Shown here: positions 1-6,980 of the stretch, piece by piece
Layout: each line of letters begins with the position of its first letter
Position numbering within the stretch: the first letter of the stretch is position 1
Assembly (NCBI GenBank): GCA_027074135.1
Contig: JALTDM010000065.1
Coordinates: forward strand, 1-12,713
Direction: 5' to 3'
Source: Bacteroidales bacterium
GTDB taxonomy: Bacteria; Bacteroidota; Bacteroidia; Bacteroidales; JALTDM01
Length of the DNA stretch: 12,713 nucleotides
Notes under the pieces: generated by a model
Databases searched by the model: none
Told to the model about the DNA's origin: nothing
The model's input: only the letters and a program-made list of their open reading frames with translations
Program-made: the position numbers and the translations under genes

Positions 1-346
1 TTATCATAAGGCGGTCGAGCCTGTCAAAAGGTTTCTCCAGGTAGTCGTAAGCACCTTGTTTGATAAAGTTTACGGCTGTTTCTATATTTCCGTGCCCTGA
101 AATTATGATTACCGGAATATCGGGATTAAGCGAATGTATTTTTTCAAACACTTCGTGTCCGTCAATACGTGGCAATTTGATATCCAACAAGATTACATCA
201 TAAGGCTTGTTCGAAAAAAATTCAAGCCCTTGTTCACCATCTTCGGCTGTATCTACATTATAACCTTCGTTTTCAAGGATATCTTTCAGAACATTTCTTA
301 TACTTCGTTCGTCGTCTATTACAAGAATGTTTGTTTTCAATTTCAT
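1..346 (-). CDS. Response regulator, receiver domain (NtrC/NtrX-like), partial
   Basis: Translation from the ATG at 346 is open to the left edge of the window (115 codons), so the C-terminal part is missing. The visible part is a nearly complete CheY-like receiver domain. The acidic pair is Asp11-Asp12, the phosphoacceptor is Asp55 (LLDIKLP), the switch Ser83 lies in SGHGNIETAV, and the conserved lysine is Lys105 in EKPF. The SGHGNIETAV and GAYDYLEKPF stretches are typical of NtrC/NtrX/AtoC regulators, which usually continue into a sigma-54 AAA+ domain and a Fis-type HTH. That continuation is inferred, because it lies outside the window. A partner histidine kinase is not in the window. The start fits the usual spacing of a few residues before the first beta strand. 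Confidence 0.9.
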   Translation of the reverse strand, partial: MKLKTNILVIDDERSIRNVLKDILENEGYNVDTAEDGEQGLEFFSNKPYDVILLDIKLPRIDGHEVFEKIHSLNPDIPVIIISGHGNIETAVNFIKQGAYDYLEKPFDRLDRLMI

Positions 347-363
347 ATTTTTAACTTTTTTAA

Positions 364-434
364 TCACCCCTATGTGTCACCCCTCAAGGGGAGAAATATT
401 GTTTCCTCCATTGAGTGAGGATTAAAGTGGGTGA
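364..434. repeat. Hairpin-rich intergenic element with nested inverted repeats
   Basis: The 152-base gap between the response regulator and the Ppx gene contains several inverted repeats. CCCC/GGGG at 380-383 and 388-391 flank a TCAA tetraloop. TCCTC at 404-408 pairs with GAGGA at 417-421. A longer imperfect arm at 383-396 pairs with 402-415 (CTCAA with TTGAG at the base, about 12 of 14 pairs counting a wobble). TCACCC at 377-382 can pair with GGGTGA at 429-434. The octamer TCACCCCT occurs twice in direct orientation, at 364-371 and 377-384. GC-rich stem blocks in such an AT-rich gap resemble the dispersed intergenic palindromes common in Bacteroidota genomes. It could be a mobile-derived repeat or an RNA structure between two minus-strand genes. 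Single-copy data cannot settle this. Confidence 0.5.
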
Positions 435-451
435 AATCTATTAAAAGCAAT

Positions 452-479
452 AATCTAAATAAATGCTTAATCTTAGATT
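452..479 (-). terminator. Weak hairpin downstream of the Ppx gene
   Basis: AATCTAA at 452-458 and TTAGATT at 473-479 form a perfect 7-bp stem with a 14-base loop, about 20 bases past the Ppx/GppA stop codon on the minus strand. The stem is AT-rich and is followed only by a broken T stretch (ATTGCTTTTAA), so terminator function is a weak inference. Confidence 0.25.
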
Positions 480-498
480 TCCTTAAACTACCTTCCAA

Positions 499-1449
499 TT
501 ATTCACCCTCTTCATCACAAAAATACTTCAATGCCGCCCCTTCTTTTATCCCCGATGAAGAACGAATCAATGTTTGCAACTTGTACTTTTTCATTACAAA
601 TTTAATAAACAAAACCGACATAGGCATAAATTCGGCACGGTAGGGTTCCATACCTTTCATCTTAAGGCGTTGTTCAAGGTTCGAAATCATCAATTCCCTG
701 TAAATAATTCTGAAATCGGAATTACTAACCTCGTAATACTGTGATTTTTTTGGTTTGTCTATTTGGTGCAAGTGCATCAAAATAATATTTGTAAGTGTTT
801 TAAATGCTCCGGATGTTCCTATAAGTGTGTGAGGCTTATATTTTGCCACCGCACCGGTAAGCGGCTCCAACCTGCGTGTAAGGTATGAAACCGTTCTTTT
901 AATATCATTGCACCTCATTGGGTCGGCGGGTTTTATTTCCTGAAGCAATGCAGAAACACCCAATTTAAAACTGTGCCGCCACAATATTTCTTTGTTAGTA
1001 CCAATAATAAATTCCGTACTCCCGCCCCCAATATCCATTATCAAAGAAGGTGTATCACCGAGCGTACCATCGTATTTAGCACCATAATAAATAAGAGTGG
1101 CTTCCGTTTCTCCGTCTATTACGGCAACATCAAACCCTGTTTCTTCTTTTATTTTGTGAATAAAACTTTCCTTATTGGTTGCCCCTCTTACTGCAGCAGT
1201 AGCAACAAGAATTATGTTGTTTCTCGGTACAAAGAAATCAATTACCGCTTTTTTGTAACGATGCAATCCCTCAAGTGTTCTTTGAATAGCCTCGGGACAT
1301 ACCATACCTGTTTTTAATCCTTCTTCACATCCGAGTTTTACAGGTTGGCGGTCTGTATGAACAAGGTTTATTTTGCCTTCTTCACAATCTGCAATCAGCA
1401 AATTGCAAGTATTTGTACCCAAATCAATTACCGCTACCCTTTTTTTCAT
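499..1449 (-). CDS. ppx: Ppx/GppA family phosphatase (short form)
   Basis: 316 residues of the ASKHA-fold exopolyphosphatase / guanosine pentaphosphate phosphatase family, which releases orthophosphate from polyphosphate or converts pppGpp to ppGpp in the cytosol. The N-terminal phosphate loop IDLGTNTCNLLI spans about residues 8-19, the second phosphate loop DIGGGSTE spans 139-146, and the probable catalytic glutamate is Glu116 in the IDGETEA segment. The length matches short two-lobe forms of about 310 residues, such as the Aquifex enzyme, and lacks the C-terminal HD-like region of the roughly 500-residue E. coli Ppx and GppA. The ATG at 1449 sits just before the first beta strand. It lies 25 bases downstream of the saccharopine dehydrogenase gene and is probably cotranscribed with it. 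Polyphosphate versus pppGpp specificity cannot be read from the sequence; the symbol denotes the family. Confidence 0.88.
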   Translation of the reverse strand: MKKRVAVIDLGTNTCNLLIADCEEGKINLVHTDRQPVKLGCEEGLKTGMVCPEAIQRTLEGLHRYKKAVIDFFVPRNNIILVATAAVRGATNKESFIHKIKEETGFDVAVIDGETEATLIYYGAKYDGTLGDTPSLIMDIGGGSTEFIIGTNKEILWRHSFKLGVSALLQEIKPADPMRCNDIKRTVSYLTRRLEPLTGAVAKYKPHTLIGTSGAFKTLTNIILMHLHQIDKPKKSQYYEVSNSDFRIIYRELMISNLEQRLKMKGMEPYRAEFMPMSVLFIKFVMKKYKLQTLIRSSSGIKEGAALKYFCDEEGE

Positions 1450-1474
1450 ATCTATACTGTTCTTAAGTCCTGTT

Positions 1475-2839
1475 TTATAACTTAGAGAACGGTTCTGTTA
1501 TTTCTTCGTGTGGTATTAATTTTTCAGTAAATTTTATGCGATATTGCTTTAGTTCATTTAACACAGGCTTGTAAATCGATTCGACAACAGGAATTTTCAC
1601 ACCTGTTTCTTTTATTTCTCCCGTCAAGATAAGTTTTGTTCCTATTGCCACAGGAGTTCCTACGGTAAATGACATTGCCGTATCTTCATCTGTTCCGTAA
1701 ACAACCATTGAAGAATGTATTTGTTGGCGTTTGCCGTCTTTTTCAAATTCAAATTGGTGCTGCATTACAATCATATCCTTGTCGCCTTCGTCAAGTTTCC
1801 ATTTTTTCATAAGCAAATGTTGCAATACTTGTGCGGGAGATGCTTTTTTTAGACCTATCTTTTCATTTGAAAACAAACCCAACCACCTTAATTTATATAA
1901 TGTAAGAGAATCTTCACTTAAATCAAACATTTTCCTTATTTTTTCTTCTACACAAAAAGTTTTTGAATATGGCAAAAACGAGTTTGTAAATTCACGGTAA
2001 GTCATATTCTCAAGCCCTTCCATAAAATAGGTATCATCTGTCATACCTAATCTAACAAGAATATCCCATCCTTTACAAAAACCCGGGCGACGAAGTGTTC
2101 CTCTGAAAATTGTAGGAATATCTTCCAATCCGTAGATTTCACGGTATTTCAGAGAATCACGGTTTGCATAAGCTTCAAATTCTCCAACTTCATCAACAAA
2201 AACCCTCTCTGTTCGCCTAAACACCTGACAATAAGGTATATATTTATAACTGCCGTTGCGGATAAACATAGAAGTACCTTGACCTGCAAGTACCACATTA
2301 CGCGGATTCCAAGTGAATTTATAATTCCAAGGATTGTTATCATATTTTGGAGCAACCAATCCGCCTGTGAATGACTTAAACAATGTTATCCTGTAATTTT
2401 CTTTTTTCAGTCTGTTTATGACTTCCATTGCCGACATGTGGTCTATTCCCGGATCAACCCCCATCTCCATGAGTATAAGCAAGCCTTTATCTTTAGCTTC
2501 TTGTTCCATTGCCTTTATTTCAGGGCTTACATATGAAGCCGTTACCATATTTTTATTATTATCTATACAAGCACGAGCTACAAGGTGATGGAACCTTGCA
2601 GGCATCATAGACACGACTATGTCAGCTTTTGACACCTCTTCATAAAGTTGCTTATTGTTATTTATATCAAACAAAAAGGCTTCAGAATTGGGATGCTTTT
2701 CCGTTTTTTGAACAATATTATCTATGTTAATGTCACCTATACGAATTTTCCAATCATATTTACCGGAATTATTCAACAAATATTTAATCAAACTCTTGGT
2801 TGACAAACCGGCACCCAATAATAAAATCTTTTTAGCCAT
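1475..2839 (-). CDS. Saccharopine dehydrogenase, LYS9 type (saccharopine reductase)
   Basis: 454 residues, close to fungal LYS9 length (about 446). The family interconverts saccharopine with aminoadipate semialdehyde plus glutamate using NAD(P). The N-terminus has a Rossmann glycine loop, LLLGAGLSTKS, at residues 6-16. The family signatures TASYVS (100-105) and MGVDPGIDHMSAM (126-138) are clear, and an NPWNYKFTWNPR segment follows that resembles the LYS9 substrate domain. Other members of the wider family, such as carboxynorspermidine synthase, lack this exact arrangement, so LYS9 type is preferred. No partner lysine-pathway gene (LYS1-like or lysine-ketoglutarate reductase) is in the window, so direction (lysine breakdown or synthesis) is unknown. 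The ATG at 2839 fits the first beta strand. It is transcribed divergently from the wbp operon; no convincing minus-strand promoter was found in the 120-base gap. Confidence 0.85.
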   Translation of the reverse strand: MAKKILLLGAGLSTKSLIKYLLNNSGKYDWKIRIGDINIDNIVQKTEKHPNSEAFLFDINNNKQLYEEVSKADIVVSMMPARFHHLVARACIDNNKNMVTASYVSPEIKAMEQEAKDKGLLILMEMGVDPGIDHMSAMEVINRLKKENYRITLFKSFTGGLVAPKYDNNPWNYKFTWNPRNVVLAGQGTSMFIRNGSYKYIPYCQVFRRTERVFVDEVGEFEAYANRDSLKYREIYGLEDIPTIFRGTLRRPGFCKGWDILVRLGMTDDTYFMEGLENMTYREFTNSFLPYSKTFCVEEKIRKMFDLSEDSLTLYKLRWLGLFSNEKIGLKKASPAQVLQHLLMKKWKLDEGDKDMIVMQHQFEFEKDGKRQQIHSSMVVYGTDEDTAMSFTVGTPVAIGTKLILTGEIKETGVKIPVVESIYKPVLNELKQYRIKFTEKLIPHEEITEPFSKL

Positions 2840-2934
2840 AACTTATCAGTTTTTATGGTGCTAAAAATAACCTTTTTCATTTTACAATCGCTATCTTTTT
2901 GACAAAATAAAAGAAAAACAGACTAAAATTAAAT

Positions 2935-2942
2935 TACATTTG
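2935..2942 (+). promoter_or_regulatory. Bacteroidota -7 promoter element for the wbp operon
   Basis: TACATTTG matches the Bacteroidota TAnnTTTG -7 consensus and ends 17 bases before the wbpE ATG. No TTG or TTTG -33 element lies at the usual spacing upstream. The nearest TTTG, at about 2898-2901, is more than 30 bases away, so the assignment rests on the -7 box alone. Confidence 0.5.
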
Positions 2943-2959
2943 CAACAAAAATTTACGGT

Positions 2960-4093
2960 ATGAAAAAGATATCAATGGTTGACCTCAAAACCCAGTATAA
3001 AAAAATTAAACCGGAAATAGACAAAGCTATATTTGATGTAATAGAATCCACAGCGTTTATAAATGGACCCAAAGTAAAAGAGTTTACTGCCGACCTGGAA
3101 AAATATTTGCAAGTAAAACACGTAATTCCTGCCGCAAGCGGAACAGATGCTTTGCAAGTAGCTCTGATGGCATTAGACCTGAAACCCGGTGATGAAGTAA
3201 TAACCACTCCTTTTACTTTCGTTGCTACAGTAGAAGTAATTGCTCTCCTTGGACTTAAGCCTGTTTTTGTAGACGTTTACGATGATACATTTACCATTGA
3301 TGTCTCAAAAATTGAAGAAAAAATAACAGAAAAAACAAGAGCAATAATCCCCGTTCACTTGTTTGGTCAAGCTGCCGAAATGGAAAAAATAATGGAAATC
3401 GCAAACAAGCACAATCTTTATGTAATAGAAGACACGGCACAAGCTCTTGGCAGTGATTATTATTTTGAAGACAGTAGCGTAAAAAAACTCGGCACAATAG
3501 GACATATCGGAGCAACATCGTTTTTCCCTTCAAAGAATCTCGGTTGCTTTGGTGACGGCGGTGCAATTTTTACAAATGACGACAAACTTGCCGAAACTTT
3601 AAGGTCTATTGTAAACCATGGTATGAAAGTAAGATATTACCACGACACTATCGGTGTAAATTCCCGTCTCGACAGCATACAGGCGGCAATTTTGCAGGTA
3701 AAACTTAAATACCTAGACCAATACAACAACAGCAGAAGGAAAGCAGCAGAATATTACAACAATGCTTTCAAAGATTGTGAAAAAATTATTACTCCCGCAA
3801 TCTATAATAAAAGTAAACACATTTATCACCAATACACACTAAAAATAATAAATTCCGACAGGGACAAACTAAAAAATCACCTACTTGAAAAAGGTATTCC
3901 TTGTGCTGTTTATTATCCCGTACCACTCCACCTGCAAAAGGCTTACTCTTATTACGGATACAAAGAAGGTGACTTTCCAGTATCCGAAAAATTAAGCAAA
4001 ATTGTTTTATCTTTGCCAATGCACACAGAGCTTGACAATGAACAATTGGAATATATAACCTCAACCGTGTTGGAATTTCTAAAAAACAATTGA
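2960..4093 (+). CDS. wbpE: UDP-2-acetamido-2-deoxy-3-oxo-glucuronate aminotransferase (WbpE-like)
   Basis: 377-residue DegT/DnrJ/EryC1/StrS family PLP-dependent sugar aminotransferase. In Pseudomonas WbpE (about 359 residues) this enzyme moves an amino group from glutamate to the 3-keto group of UDP-3-oxo-GlcNAcA. Visible hallmarks are the phosphate-binding SGTDALQ segment (about 60-66), Asp158 in VIEDTAQALG contacting the PLP ring nitrogen, and Lys192 in FFPSKNLGCFGDGG forming the internal aldimine. GVNSRLDSIQAA and the C-terminal AVYYPVPLHLQ are also close to WbpE as I remember it. It is the first gene of a four-gene operon, one base upstream of wbpD. The 2-oxoglutarate it yields is thought to regenerate NAD+ on WbpB in the Pseudomonas system. 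Assignment is firm because the other three pathway genes follow directly. Confidence 0.92.
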   Translation: MKKISMVDLKTQYKKIKPEIDKAIFDVIESTAFINGPKVKEFTADLEKYLQVKHVIPAASGTDALQVALMALDLKPGDEVITTPFTFVATVEVIALLGLKPVFVDVYDDTFTIDVSKIEEKITEKTRAIIPVHLFGQAAEMEKIMEIANKHNLYVIEDTAQALGSDYYFEDSSVKKLGTIGHIGATSFFPSKNLGCFGDGGAIFTNDDKLAETLRSIVNHGMKVRYYHDTIGVNSRLDSIQAAILQVKLKYLDQYNNSRRKAAEYYNNAFKDCEKIITPAIYNKSKHIYHQYTLKIINSDRDKLKNHLLEKGIPCAVYYPVPLHLQKAYSYYGYKEGDFPVSEKLSKIVLSLPMHTELDNEQLEYITSTVLEFLKNN

Positions 4094-4094
4094 A

Positions 4095-4676
4095 ATGGAA
4101 AATAAAGAATACTTTGTTCACCCTACTGCAGTTATAGATGAAGGTGCCAAAATAGGCAATGGCACAAAAATTTGGCACTTTTGCCATGTGATGCCCAAGG
4201 CTGAAATAGGCGAAAGGTGCATATTGGGACAAAATGTATTTGTAGCCGACAATGTAAAACTTGGTAATAATGTAAAAATTCAGAATAATGTATCTGTATA
4301 TACCGGTGTAATTTGCGAAGATGATGTTTTTCTCGGACCTTCAATGGTTTTTACCAATGTAAATAATCCCAGAAGCGCAGTAATACGGCACGATAAATAC
4401 GAAATTACCCTTGTAAAAAAAGGTGCCACAATAGGAGCCAATGCAACAATAGTTTGCGGAGTTACCTTGGGAGAATACTCTTTTGTTGGAGCAGGTGCTG
4501 TAGTTACCAAAGATGTGAAACCATACTCACTTGTAGTAGGAGTGCCTGCCAAACAAATAGGTTGGATGAGTGAATACGGTCATCAGTTGGAATTTGATGA
4601 AAACGGTATGGCAGTGTGTCCCGAAAGCGGACAAAAATACAAACTTGAAAACGGTAATGTTTACAAAATAGACTAA
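4095..4676 (+). CDS. wbpD: UDP-2-acetamido-3-amino-2,3-dideoxy-glucuronate N-acetyltransferase (WbpD-like)
   Basis: 193 residues, nearly the same as Pseudomonas WbpD (about 191). It acetylates the 3-amino group of the aminated sugar using acetyl-CoA, giving UDP-GlcNAc(3NAc)A. The protein is a left-handed beta-helix of hexapeptide repeats: I-G-x-x-x-x type turns run from about residue 12 to 155 (AKIGNGTKI, AEIGERCIL, VKLGNNVKI, ATIGANATI, VTLGEYSFV). The family segments GPSMVFTNVNNPRS, LVKKGATIGAN and VGVPAKQIGWMSE are present. Enzymes of this type work as trimers in the cytosol. It starts one base after the wbpE stop codon and ends two bases before wbpB, implying tight translational coupling. 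The length is full and nothing appears missing. Confidence 0.93.
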   Translation: MENKEYFVHPTAVIDEGAKIGNGTKIWHFCHVMPKAEIGERCILGQNVFVADNVKLGNNVKIQNNVSVYTGVICEDDVFLGPSMVFTNVNNPRSAVIRHDKYEITLVKKGATIGANATIVCGVTLGEYSFVGAGAVVTKDVKPYSLVVGVPAKQIGWMSEYGHQLEFDENGMAVCPESGQKYKLENGNVYKID

Positions 4677-4678
4677 TA

Positions 4679-5620
4679 ATGAAGAATTTTGCTCTTATTG
4701 GTATAGGCGGTTATATTGCACCTCGACATGTTAGGGCAATAAAAGAAACAGGAAACTTGCTGTTGGCAGGATTAGACAAATGCGATAGCGTTGGATTTAT
4801 AGACAGTTATTTCCCAGATATGGATTTTTTCACGGAATTTGAACGGTTTGACAGGCATATAGATAAACTGCGTCGCCTCGGGAAAAAGATTGATTATGTA
4901 AGCATTTGCTCGCCGAATTACTTGCACGATTCACACATTAGGTTTGCATTACGCAGTGATGCTCATGCCATTTGTGAAAAACCCTTAGTGCTTAATCCGT
5001 GGAATGTAGAAGCACTCAAAACCATTGAAGAAGAAACAGGACGAAAAGTAAACACTATACTTCAACTTCGCCACCACGAATCAATTCTTAAACTAAAAAA
5101 AGAAGTTGACCAAAATCCCGACAAAATTTATGATATTGACTTGACTTACATCACAAGTCGCGGACAATGGTATCATTTTTCTTGGAAAGGTGACAAATCA
5201 AAGTCAGGAGGGATAGCAACAAACATCGGGATACACTTTTTTGATATGCTTACTTGGATTTTCGGCGATGTGGAACAAAACATTATTCATTACAAGGACG
5301 ATAAACGAAATGCAGGTTTCCTTAAGCTGAAAAGAGCAAATGTAAGATGGTTTTTGAGCCTTGAATACGAGGATATTCCCGAAAATGTAAGAAACGAAGG
5401 TAAACGCACTTACCGTTCAATAACCGTAAACGGAAAAGAGATTGAATTTAGCGAAGGATTCACAGATTTGCATACAATCAGTTACAAACACATATTAAAT
5501 AATGAAGGGTTCGGTCTTGACGATGCATTTACATCAATAAACACAGTTTACGAAATCAGAAATGCAAATCCGGTAGGATTAAAAGGTGATTATCATCCTT
5601 TTTGTAAAAAAATAAAATGA
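4679..5620 (+). CDS. wbpB: UDP-N-acetyl-glucuronate 3-dehydrogenase (WbpB-like)
   Basis: 313-residue Gfo/Idh/MocA-family NAD-dependent oxidoreductase, against about 316 for Pseudomonas WbpB. It oxidises C3 of UDP-GlcNAcA to the ketone used by WbpE. The N-terminal Rossmann loop is GIGGYIAPRH at residues 8-17. The family EKP motif places the catalytic lysine at Lys101 (CEKPLVLNPWN). A conserved histidine, His186, follows in NIGIHFFDMLTW, next to the expected active site. The paired segments QLRHHESI and RGQWYHFSWKGD are typical of this subgroup. The gene begins two bases after the wbpD stop (TAATAATG), and six bases separate its stop from wbpA. In Pseudomonas and Bordetella systems the bound NADH is reoxidised with 2-oxoglutarate, coupling this step to the aminotransferase. 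Confidence 0.92.
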   Translation: MKNFALIGIGGYIAPRHVRAIKETGNLLLAGLDKCDSVGFIDSYFPDMDFFTEFERFDRHIDKLRRLGKKIDYVSICSPNYLHDSHIRFALRSDAHAICEKPLVLNPWNVEALKTIEEETGRKVNTILQLRHHESILKLKKEVDQNPDKIYDIDLTYITSRGQWYHFSWKGDKSKSGGIATNIGIHFFDMLTWIFGDVEQNIIHYKDDKRNAGFLKLKRANVRWFLSLEYEDIPENVRNEGKRTYRSITVNGKEIEFSEGFTDLHTISYKHILNNEGFGLDDAFTSINTVYEIRNANPVGLKGDYHPFCKKIK

Positions 5621-5626
5621 CAGATT

Positions 5627-6922
5627 ATGATATACGAAGATTTAAAGAATAAAGACAAAACATTGGCAGTAATCGGATTAGGTTATGTTGGACTGCCCAT
5701 TGCATTGGCATTTGCAAAAAAGATAAAAGTAATAGGATTTGACATAAAACCCGAAAGAATTGAATTGCTGAAAAAAAACATAGACCCGAGCAAAGAATTG
5801 GACGCATCTGAATTTGAAGGAGCAGACATTGAATTTACCGCAAACCCTGATGACTTAAAAAAAGCACATTTTTTCATTGTAACCGTGCCAACTCCTATAG
5901 ACGACCATAACAGGCCCGACCTCACACCATTGTATAAAGCAAGCGAAACAGTAGGTAAAGCCCTCAAAAAAGGAGATTATGTGGTATTTGAATCAACAGT
6001 TTATCCTGGCGCAACAGAAGAAGATTGCGTACCGATAATGGAAAAACATTCGGGACTTAAATTTTGCCAAGACTTTAAAGTAGGATACTCACCTGAAAGA
6101 ATAAACCCTGGAGATAAAGAACATACCATCACCAAAATCAAAAAAGTAGTATCGGGCTGCGACGACGAAGCGCTTGACAACATTGCAAAAACATACGAAT
6201 TGATTGTAGAAGCAGGTATTTTCAAAGCTGCATCAATAAAAACTGCCGAAGCCGCCAAGGTTATAGAAAACACCCAAAGGGATGTAAACATTGCTCTGAT
6301 GAACGAACTCTCCCTGATTTTCAACAGAATGGGAATAAATACTTATGATGTTTTGGCAGCAGCCGGCACAAAGTGGAATTTCTTGAAGTTCTTCCCGGGG
6401 CTTGTAGGCGGACACTGTATCGGCGTAGATCCATATTACCTGTCATACAAGGCAAAAGAATATGGCTATTACCCGCAAATCATTGATGCCGGACGTTTTG
6501 TAAATGACTCAATGGGTAGATATGTTGCCAAACAAACCGCAAAGAAACTTTTGCAGAAAAATGTAAACCTTCTTGAATCTAACATATTGATAATGGGTAT
6601 CACTTTCAAAGAAAATGTTGCCGATATCAGAAATACAAAAGTTATTGATATTTACAACGAATTGTTATCATACAATGTAAGAAATATTGACATTGTAGAT
6701 TATTTTGCTGACAAGGAAGAAGTTAAGCATGAATACGGCATAGAAATGGCAGATGAAATAAAAAATAATTACGATGCCATAATTTTAGCCGTTAACCATG
6801 AAAAATACGTAAATCTATCAGAAGAATACTTTGCAGGGATAGGAACAGATAAAGTTTTGTTCGTTGATGTAAAAGGAATTTACCGCAATAAGATTAAAAA
6901 ACTTGATTATTGGAGCTTGTGA
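5627..6922 (+). CDS. wbpA: UDP-N-acetyl-D-glucosamine 6-dehydrogenase (WbpA-like)
   Basis: 431-residue UDP-glucose/GDP-mannose dehydrogenase family enzyme, close to Pseudomonas WbpA (about 436). It oxidises UDP-GlcNAc at C6 in two NAD-dependent steps to UDP-GlcNAcA, the first reaction of the pathway. The N-terminal NAD domain has GLGYVG at 17-22. TVPTPIDDHNRPDLTP and ESTVYPGATEEDCVP are family blocks. The central helix carries AEAAKVIENTQRD, and the catalytic cysteine is Cys264 in GGHCIGVDPYYL. The C-terminal UDP-binding domain contains GITFKENVADIRNTK. The closely related TviB/WbpO/CapL group can act on UDP-GalNAc, so C4 configuration is inferred from the adjacent wbpBDE genes. It is the last gene of the operon, although its reaction comes first, and it is followed by a strong terminator. 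Confidence 0.9.
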   Translation: MIYEDLKNKDKTLAVIGLGYVGLPIALAFAKKIKVIGFDIKPERIELLKKNIDPSKELDASEFEGADIEFTANPDDLKKAHFFIVTVPTPIDDHNRPDLTPLYKASETVGKALKKGDYVVFESTVYPGATEEDCVPIMEKHSGLKFCQDFKVGYSPERINPGDKEHTITKIKKVVSGCDDEALDNIAKTYELIVEAGIFKAASIKTAEAAKVIENTQRDVNIALMNELSLIFNRMGINTYDVLAAAGTKWNFLKFFPGLVGGHCIGVDPYYLSYKAKEYGYYPQIIDAGRFVNDSMGRYVAKQTAKKLLQKNVNLLESNILIMGITFKENVADIRNTKVIDIYNELLSYNVRNIDIVDYFADKEEVKHEYGIEMADEIKNNYDAIILAVNHEKYVNLSEEYFAGIGTDKVLFVDVKGIYRNKIKKLDYWSL

Positions 6923-6945
6923 TTCAGAAAATAAATGTCAAAGTT

Positions 6946-6980
6946 AACGCTGCAACTTCAAAAGTTTGCAGCGTTTTTAT
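6946..6980 (+). terminator. Intrinsic terminator of the wbp operon
   Basis: AACGCTGCAA at 6946-6955 and TTGCAGCGTT at 6966-6975 form a perfect 10-bp stem around a 10-base loop. The T-rich run TTTTTATTTTTTAT follows, overlapping the stem's last bases. It starts 24 bases after the wbpA stop codon. The T tract also encodes the lysine-rich C-terminus and stop of the convergent SDR gene on the other strand. Read from the minus strand, the same stem lacks a good U tract, so the plus direction is favoured. Confidence 0.85.

Noticed and set aside
134..418. Plus-strand ORF of 94 codons
   Set aside because: It lies opposite the receiver domain, whose minus-strand translation carries all phosphorylation residues; the end of this ORF only reads through the hairpin repeat.
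2840..2959. Minus-strand promoter for the saccharopine dehydrogenase gene
   Set aside because: Only near-matches to TAnnTTTG (for example TTATTTTG at about 2903-2910) were found, without a -33 element at proper spacing.
3789..4232. Minus-strand ORF of 147 codons spanning the wbpE-wbpD junction
   Set aside because: It is antisense to two well-supported genes whose frames continue through it with conserved motifs.
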